Below are positions 7,308 to 12,154 of a stretch of DNA of 12,154 nt, piece after piece. A program made the translations under genes and the position numbers. The notes beneath the pieces are model-generated. The model searched no databases and was not told the DNA's origin. It was given only the letters and a program-made list of their open reading frames with translations. Each line of letters opens with the position of its first letter. The stretch's first letter is position 1. Origin of the DNA: Planctomycetota bacterium (GTDB taxonomy: Bacteria > Planctomycetota > Phycisphaerae > WQYP01); assembly GCA_021780285.1 (NCBI GenBank), contig JAJXZA010000223.1, forward strand, positions 1 through 12,154, read 5' to 3'.

Positions 7308-8668
7308 AAGCAGTAGACCTTCCGACGGACTATTTTTTGTCGCAGCTTTCGCAAGCGGGTCTTTCCCTGCCGGCTGCGGAAAGCAAGCTTGGTCTCTATG
7401 AGAGTGTTGCCAGGAGTGTCGAGCAGCGTGGGCATGGCGGCGGTCCTGTGGACTTCTGGTATGTCCCCGGTCGCATCGAGGTTTTTGGCAAACATACCGA
7501 TTATTGCGGCGGCCGCAGCGTGCTCTGTGCGCTGGAACGCGGCTTTTGTATCGCCGCGCGGGCGCGAAATGATGCACGCATCTCGCTGGTAAATGTTGCG
7601 GATGGCGCCGAGATAATATTTGACATTTCTCGCAACGTTGCCAGGCGGATGGGGCACTGGTCCAATTACCCGATGACCGTGGTGCGGCGTCTGGCCCGTG
7701 ATTTTCCCAACTGCCGCCGCGGGATGGACTTTGCCTTTTGCTCTGATTTGCCCGCGGCTGCGGGGTTAAGCAGTTCGAGTGCGCTGGTGACGGGTGCTTT
7801 TCTGGCTTTTGCGTTTGTCAACGAACTAGAAGGGCAGGTTGCCTATCAGCAGATATTCACGGATAAACCGGCGCTTGCCGCCTACCTTGGCGCGATAGAG
7901 AGTGGGCGGGGGTTCGGAAACTTTGCCGGTGATGATGGCGTTGGTGCGGCTGGCGGGTCGCAGGATCATACCGCCATTTTGTGTTCACAGGCGGGATGTT
8001 GCATCGGAGCGGAGTTCTTAACGCCGGCGGTAACCGACGCGATTCCTTTAAGTTCCGACTATCGTTTTGTGATTGGTGTCAGCGGCGTCGTTGCGGAAAA
8101 GACTGGTGCCGCCCGCTATTTGTATAATCAAACAGTCGCGAGAGCGCGACTTGCGCTGGCACTGTTGAACCGGCATCTCCCCGTGCCTGCCGCCACGCTT
8201 GAACAGGCTTGGCAGGAGTTAGGTAGTGACATACATCAGGTGTGCGGCATTATTGAGAAGGAATCTCCGGACACCGCCACCGCTGAGGCTCTTTGCGAGA
8301 GAGTGCAGCAATTCCACACCGAATCACATATTATAATTCCGTTGGCTTTAGGTTCGCTCAAGAGCGGCCAAATGGGGCAATGGGCTGCTCTGGCGTCGCA
8401 ATCACATGAACTTGCCGATAAACGACTTCATAATCAAACTCCCCAGACTAATTTTCTCGCGGCCGAGGCGATGCAATTGGGCGCTGTGGCTTCGTCCGCC
8501 TTTGGTGCCGGTTTTGGCGGCAGTGTATGGGCGCTTGTAAGTGCGAGCGCGGTACCGCAGTTCCTGGCTGCGTGGCGAACGAGCTATAGTGCCGCGTTTA
8601 ATGAACAGGCGGTGTACTCGGGATTTTTTGAAAGCCGACCAGGGCCGGCTGCATTCCGATTTGCTTGA
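7304..8668 (+). CDS. galactokinase-family GHMP kinase
   Basis: The protein is a 454-residue ATP-dependent sugar 1-kinase of the GHMP superfamily. Motif 1 is GRIEVFGKHTDYCGG (56-70), matching the galactokinase signature GRxNxIGEHxDYxxG except that Asn is Glu and the substrate-contacting Glu is Lys63. Motif 2, the ATP-binding loop, is GLSSSSALV (154-162). GGSQDH (217-222) carries the likely catalytic base Asp221, and motif 3 is GAGFGGS (401-407). The C-terminal RPGPAAFRF resembles galactokinase ends. It is longer than E. coli GalK (382), with extra residues at the N-terminus and around 175-215. ATG 7304 overlaps the previous stop by 4 bases, and GGGAGG (7291-7296) lies 7 bases upstream. I recall this GKHTDY variant in relatives annotated as galactokinase, but the Lys could mean another substrate. 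A 99-base gap follows, with no gene seen in it. Confidence 0.88.
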   Translation: MKAVDLPTDYFLSQLSQAGLSLPAAESKLGLYESVARSVEQRGHGGGPVDFWYVPGRIEVFGKHTDYCGGRSVLCALERGFCIAARARNDARISLVNVADGAEIIFDISRNVARRMGHWSNYPMTVVRRLARDFPNCRRGMDFAFCSDLPAAAGLSSSSALVTGAFLAFAFVNELEGQVAYQQIFTDKPALAAYLGAIESGRGFGNFAGDDGVGAAGGSQDHTAILCSQAGCCIGAEFLTPAVTDAIPLSSDYRFVIGVSGVVAEKTGAARYLYNQTVARARLALALLNRHLPVPAATLEQAWQELGSDIHQVCGIIEKESPDTATAEALCERVQQFHTESHIIIPLALGSLKSGQMGQWAALASQSHELADKRLHNQTPQTNFLAAEAMQLGAVASSAFGAGFGGSVWALVSASAVPQFLAAWRTSYSAAFNEQAVYSGFFESRPGPAAFRFA

Positions 8669-8767
8669 GATTGTATTCTCGCGCACTGGAGTCGCCTTGG
8701 AAATTTCAGCCGGCAATGCCAAGATTATTGACTGCCGGATCGTGGGCTAGTACAAGCAGGAGCGATT

Positions 8768-9715
8768 ATGTCATCTATAAGGCGATACAACGTCATACTT
8801 CTATTAGTGGCCGGCTTGGGCGGCCTGCTCTATGGCATTGATGTGGGCATTATTGCCAGTGCGCTGCCCTATCTATCGGCGACTTCCAAGCTGGATGCCG
8901 CCGATTTGTCCATGGTTGTGGCAGCCGTGCTGCTGGGTAGTGTTCTATCCACCTTGTTTGCCGGCACGTTGGCGGACTGGTTCGGTCGTAAGAACCTGAT
9001 GGTAATAAGCGGTGTATTATTTGCTGCGAGCATTCCAATTATTGCCTTGGCTCAAGGCTATGGGCCTTTGCTTGGCGGCAGGCTGTTACAGGGCATTAGT
9101 GCCGGACTTATCGGCGTGGTGGTGCCGCTGTATCTTGCTGAATGTCTGACGCCCGAGCGGCGCGGCTCCGGCACGGGCGTGTTTCAGTGGTTGTTGACGC
9201 TGGGTATTTTTGTGGCCGCGTTAATCGGCATTGTATTCAGCACGCGGTTGGCTGCGCTGATGCAGCATGGCACCGCATCGCAGATATTTTCCTATAAGAA
9301 CTCTGCCTGGCGTGATATTTTCTGGGCGTCTTTGCCGCCAAGTCTGCTATTTATCGTGGGGAGCATATGGGTGGCGGAATCTCCGCGGTGGCTTTTTAAG
9401 CAGGGGCGTACGGACGCTGCTCAGGCTGCCCTGCTGCGCAGCCGCACCCCGGAGCAGGCTCAAACCGAAATGGCGGAGATGCAGCAATTGGCCCACCCGC
9501 AAGCAGGCCCCGCAAACGCCAAGCCCATGGGCAGCTTACTCCAGAAGAAATACATCGTTCCTTTTGTGCTGGCCTGCGTCATATTGGCCTGCAATCAGAC
9601 GACCGGCATTAATTCGATTATCGGCTACAACACCTCCATTTTGCTGCAGGCCGGATTGAGTGACCTGCAGGCTCATTGGGGATACGTCATTTTACCGCCG
9701 TTAACTTCCTTATGA
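8768..9715 (+). CDS. MFS sugar porter, N-terminal part (frameshifted)
   Basis: The reading frame encodes the first seven or so membrane helices of a 12-helix sugar porter in the inner membrane, probably importing a hexose or galactoside by proton symport. Signatures are the TM1 glycine-rich GLGGLLYGIDVG, DWFGRK in the loop between TM2 and TM3, GRLLQGISAGL with PLYLAE at TM4-5, AESPRWLF after TM6, and NQTTGINSI with YNTSIL in TM7. CAGGAG (8757-8762) lies 5 bases before the ATG. After Ile308 (att, 9689-9691) the frame runs into LPPLTSL and a stop. The family-like continuation FTAVNFLMTIVGVLLVDRIG is found at once in another frame. Adding one T to the T run at 9690-9693 restores a single 591-residue protein ending at 10542. 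This is therefore half of a broken or mis-sequenced gene. Confidence 0.85.
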   Translation: MSSIRRYNVILLLVAGLGGLLYGIDVGIIASALPYLSATSKLDAADLSMVVAAVLLGSVLSTLFAGTLADWFGRKNLMVISGVLFAASIPIIALAQGYGPLLGGRLLQGISAGLIGVVVPLYLAECLTPERRGSGTGVFQWLLTLGIFVAALIGIVFSTRLAALMQHGTASQIFSYKNSAWRDIFWASLPPSLLFIVGSIWVAESPRWLFKQGRTDAAQAALLRSRTPEQAQTEMAEMQQLAHPQAGPANAKPMGSLLQKKYIVPFVLACVILACNQTTGINSIIGYNTSILLQAGLSDLQAHWGYVILPPLTSL

Positions 9716-10542
9716 CGATTGTGGGGGTGCTGCTCGTGGACCGCATTGGCCGCAAATGGCTGCTGAGTATCGGCTCGTTCGGCATCATGGTATCGCTGGT
9801 GGCAGTGGGGTGTCTCTTTTATCAAAGCGAAGTCCATCGAGTGGATTGTCGCTCTGCCGTTGCGAGACTGGTGCGGCAGTCCGGCAAAGGCCCCATCAAA
9901 TTCACGCCGCAGTTGGCTGCAAGTTGGATTCACCGCTCATCATTGCCGGGCAAAGCAGGCATCGTGCCATATCCCGCAACTCGCCCGGTGAGCCTCGTGG
10001 TGATTTATTCGGTGGGTAAATTTAGCGACCAAACTACAGCCATGCGTTCCGACAGCCGCATGCCCGGCACACTCAACATCAGTCGGGCTGACTGCCTGCC
10101 GGACAACGCAGTGCGGGCTTTTTTTGTCAATCCGTTTGCGAGTTTCGAGCAGGCGAAGAAAGCGCCGCTGGTCATTGATCATGCATGGCTCACGCCCGTG
10201 CCCACTGCCGCGCACGGTTGGTTGACGCTGGCGGCATTGCTCGTTTTCGCCGGGTTTTTTGCCGCTGGGCCGGGCGTGTGCGTATGGCTTGCGTTATCAG
10301 AACTTATGCCCACACGCATTCGATCCAATGGCATGAGCATTGCCTTGGTGCTTAATCAGGGCGTTTCAACCGTTATTGCTGCTACGTTCCTGCCGTTGGT
10401 GGGCGATTGGGGTTATTCCATCGTCTTCTTTGGCTTTGCCGCGTGCACCGTGGTGTACTTTGTGGCGGCGGCGTTTTTCCTTCCTGAAACCCGTAACAAA
10501 ACTCTCGAAGAGATTGAACTTATTTTTCAGGGAAAACTGTAA
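9676..10542 (+). CDS. MFS sugar porter, C-terminal part (frameshifted)
   Basis: This frame continues the porter begun at 8768. True homology starts at about 9690; the nominal TTG at 9676 and an ATG at 9712 are only open-frame starts with no convincing ribosome site. It carries TM8 (FLMTIVGVLLV), the cytoplasmic DRIGRK, TM9 (about 30-49 of this piece), TM10 (183-206), TM11, TM12 and the terminal PETRNKTLEEIE, the standard sugar-porter ending. Between TM9 and TM10 lies an unusually long hydrophilic stretch of about 130 residues (DNA about 9823-10215) containing two Cys. Sugar porters normally have a short loop there, on the outer face of the membrane. The stop (TAA 10540-10542) overlaps the next ATG by one base, showing operon coupling. 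If the frameshift is real, this half alone would not transport. Confidence 0.82.
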   Translation: MGIRHFTAVNFLMTIVGVLLVDRIGRKWLLSIGSFGIMVSLVAVGCLFYQSEVHRVDCRSAVARLVRQSGKGPIKFTPQLAASWIHRSSLPGKAGIVPYPATRPVSLVVIYSVGKFSDQTTAMRSDSRMPGTLNISRADCLPDNAVRAFFVNPFASFEQAKKAPLVIDHAWLTPVPTAAHGWLTLAALLVFAGFFAAGPGVCVWLALSELMPTRIRSNGMSIALVLNQGVSTVIAATFLPLVGDWGYSIVFFGFAACTVVYFVAAAFFLPETRNKTLEEIELIFQGKL

Positions 10543-12056
10543 TGATCGAGCGCTTTATGCCGCGGGGTGCAATATTGAATGACTATCGCGACATGCGACT
10601 GCTTAATCCAGCCATCGTCTTGTGCGCATTGATTCTGTGCTGTGTGGGTCATGCGCAGATGTTGCATGCCGCCAAACTCTCACTGGGCAACCGTTATATT
10701 CGTTGGGAGGGGGCGGTTGTACATGGTCGCATTGAGTCGCGTGCAGTTTTCGATATCGCCGCCCATAAGAGGCTCATGCTTTCCGGACCATGCTTTTCAA
10801 TTACCCTCGGCAACGGCGAGACAGTCTCCAGCCGTCAATTCAAGATACTTGCCGCCCCAACCACCAAAATGCTGATGGCGAATCCCGAAGCTCTGCGGGC
10901 GGCGGGTCGCAAGCCGGGGCAGGCGCTGGTGCTTTTGCTTGCTGACAAAGCCGCGGGCCTCAAGGCGACCTGGTCGGCGCGCGTTCGCAGCGGTTGCAAT
11001 TTCTTAAGAGAAAAGCTTGTGCTTCAGGCCGCCCGTGCAGCGGTAGATATTCAAGCCATTACACTGTTGGAATCCCGTATTCCAAAAGGCCACACTGTTG
11101 GAGTAACGCCGGGGTCTCCCATCGTCACGCCCCATTTTTTTATGGGCTATGAGAACCCCATGGCGCAAAATATTATTGATAAAGGATCGCAGGTGATTTG
11201 CCGCCTGCAAAGAAACGCACCATTGGCCCCCGGAGCCATGCTCGATGCGTCCTGCGTGTTTGGCTTGTATCATGCCGGCCAACTCCGGCGTGATTTTCTG
11301 GCATATATCGAGAGCGTACGTGCTCGACCCTATAAGCCATTTTTACTTTATGTGTCGTGGTATGACATATCCTTTGGCGGCACTTACAGTCAGGGGTCAT
11401 GCCTTAAATCCATCAATGCCATAGGCCGCCAACTTGCGCAGAAACGCGGCGTAAAGATCAACTCCTTTCTGTTTGATGACGGTTGGGATAACCGCAACAG
11501 CATATGGCGGTTCAACATCGGTTTCCCGCATGGGTTTGCGCCGCTGGCACAGGCGGCGGCCAAGTTTGGTGCACATATCGGCGTGTGGCTGTCGCCTTTT
11601 GGCGGTTATGGCTCGGCACGCGATCAGCGAATTGCGTATGCCAAAGCGCACGGCTATGAGGTTGACAGTGGGGGGCTTTCGATTTCAGGCCCAAAATATT
11701 ACAAACGTTTCGCTGCCGTGTGTCTGAATATGATTCATCGTTATGGCGTTAACGTCTTTAAGTTTGATGGTCTTGCCGCCGGCGCTCGGGCCGCATCAGC
11801 CGGCCAGACGCTCGATGGCGATGCGATGTTGCGATTGATCCGCACGCTACGCCTTGCCGAGCCTCGCGTATATATCAATCAGACCACAGGCACTTGGCCT
11901 TCGCCCTTCTGGTTGCTCAACGTGGATTCCACATGGCGAGGTGGAGGTGATCATGCCTTTATCGGCGCTGGTTCCTGGTGCCAAAAATGGATCAACTATC
12001 GCGATGCGGAAGTTTACGCCAATGTGGTTAGCCCGACTTTCGCACTTTGCGCCTGA
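10542..12056 (+). CDS. secreted alpha-galactosidase (melibiase, GH27/GH36-like), 3' truncated
   Basis: The predicted exported hydrolase would release terminal alpha-galactosyl units for the porter and kinase upstream. A hydrophobic signal segment spans about 18-43, following Arg19; Met18 (10593) could be the real start, and cleavage near AQMLHA-A is plausible. A beta-sandwich-like N-domain (44-265) precedes a TIM-barrel. Barrel motifs are LLYVSWYD (268-275), FDDGWDN (311-317), GVWLSPFGGYG (347-357), VFKFDG (405-410) with probable nucleophile Asp409, and NVDSTWRGGGD (460-470), a likely acid/base region. Family likeness is clear up to YRDAEVYANVV (486-496, ending 12029). The last eight codons and stop lie in unrelated sequence. 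Relatives I know continue for another 150-250 residues, including the barrel end and a C-terminal domain. The gene therefore looks interrupted, and the product is probably inactive unless the tail is an assembly artefact. Family assignment between GH27 and GH36 is uncertain. Confidence 0.8.
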   Translation: MIERFMPRGAILNDYRDMRLLNPAIVLCALILCCVGHAQMLHAAKLSLGNRYIRWEGAVVHGRIESRAVFDIAAHKRLMLSGPCFSITLGNGETVSSRQFKILAAPTTKMLMANPEALRAAGRKPGQALVLLLADKAAGLKATWSARVRSGCNFLREKLVLQAARAAVDIQAITLLESRIPKGHTVGVTPGSPIVTPHFFMGYENPMAQNIIDKGSQVICRLQRNAPLAPGAMLDASCVFGLYHAGQLRRDFLAYIESVRARPYKPFLLYVSWYDISFGGTYSQGSCLKSINAIGRQLAQKRGVKINSFLFDDGWDNRNSIWRFNIGFPHGFAPLAQAAAKFGAHIGVWLSPFGGYGSARDQRIAYAKAHGYEVDSGGLSISGPKYYKRFAAVCLNMIHRYGVNVFKFDGLAAGARAASAGQTLDGDAMLRLIRTLRLAEPRVYINQTTGTWPSPFWLLNVDSTWRGGGDHAFIGAGSWCQKWINYRDAEVYANVVSPTFALCA

Positions 12057-12154
12057 TTTCGGGAATTTTCCCGATTTTTTCGGCCCTGGTTGCAAACCAA
12101 AGCGGCTTTGCCTCTCAAAACCCTTGTGGTGAAGACCTACCCTCTTTTTTTTGT
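12030..12154. mobile_element. possible edge of a mobile or repeated element interrupting the hydrolase gene
   Basis: At about 12030 protein similarity to the hydrolase family stops in all forward frames, and no convincing coding frame follows on either strand. The tail contains two nested small inverted repeats (CGCA-CTT-TGCG at 12041-12051 and a 16-base hairpin at 12059-12074) and ends in a T-rich run. This resembles the non-coding margin of an insertion element, with its transposase beyond the window. No transposase or target-site duplication can be seen, so the call is tentative. A contig end running into a repeat is equally possible. Confidence 0.3.
12059..12080 (+). terminator. hairpin followed by T6, intrinsic-terminator-like
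   Basis: TCGGGAATTTTCCCGA (12059-12074) forms a 6-bp stem with loop ATTT, or 7 bp with a 2-base loop. Six T residues follow at 12075-12080, and it sits 2 bases after the hydrolase stop. The stem is short and half AT at its ends, so termination would be modest. Because the surrounding sequence may be foreign, it could be a structure of an inserted element, such as one blocking read-through. Confidence 0.4.

Noticed and set aside
8541..8750. Small frame overlapping the end of the kinase and filling the gap before the porter
   Set aside because: The kinase ends naturally with RPGPAAFRF, so the overlap is not a frameshifted tail; the small frame has no ribosome site or recognisable protein character.
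9685..9700. Programmed ribosomal frameshift in the porter
   Set aside because: The site CATTTTA does not fit the XXXYYYZ pattern, and no strong stem was seen just downstream; an indel is the simpler reading.
1..12154. CRISPR array, phage or toxin-antitoxin genes
   Set aside because: No regularly spaced repeats, Cas, integrase or small paired toxin-antitoxin genes were seen; apart from the last 125 bases the content is metabolic.

Overview
The window is a moderately GC-rich bacterial chromosomal segment with every recognisable gene on the + strand. The gene set suggests a free-living or gut heterotroph of the Planctomycetota/Verrucomicrobiota/Acidobacteriota type, with Phycisphaerae-like Planctomycetota my best guess. 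The pointers are a NagB/PIG-L fusion, a galactokinase-family kinase with a GKHTDY motif, an unusual nucleotidyltransferase and a secreted melibiase-like enzyme. This placement rests on protein style remembered from those groups and is not proven.

Layout. (1) 248-1858: gpmI, cofactor-independent phosphoglycerate mutase, probably its own transcription unit. (2) 1981-4267: tdh and kbl, the two-step threonine catabolic pathway (threonine to 2-amino-3-ketobutyrate to glycine plus acetyl-CoA). A palindrome-rich promoter and a leader able to fold over the tdh ribosome binding site precede them. A short imperfect repeat sits both after gpmI and between tdh and kbl. (3) 4543-12056: a tightly packed sugar operon. 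It holds a NagB-like/PIG-L deacetylase fusion, a sugar-1-phosphate nucleotidyltransferase, a galactokinase-family GHMP kinase, an MFS sugar porter split by a frameshift, and a secreted alpha-galactosidase-like hydrolase. The first three genes are joined by 4-base ATGA overlaps.

How the sugar genes could work together (inference): the secreted hydrolase releases a galactose-type sugar from an oligosaccharide, the porter imports it, the kinase phosphorylates C1 and the nucleotidyltransferase makes the NDP-sugar. That would be a pyrophosphorylase route with no galT needed. The NagB/PIG-L fusion suggests that an acetylated amino sugar is also handled by this operon. Two departures from textbook residues, Ser for the NagB Asp141 and Lys for the galactokinase substrate Glu, mean the real substrates are open.

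Two genes look broken. The porter loses its frame at a T run at 9690-9693, where one extra T restores a 591-residue protein. The hydrolase loses family-like sequence at about 12030, after which about 125 bases of non-coding, hairpin-containing sequence run to the window end. That tail could be the edge of a mobile element or a repeat at a contig end.
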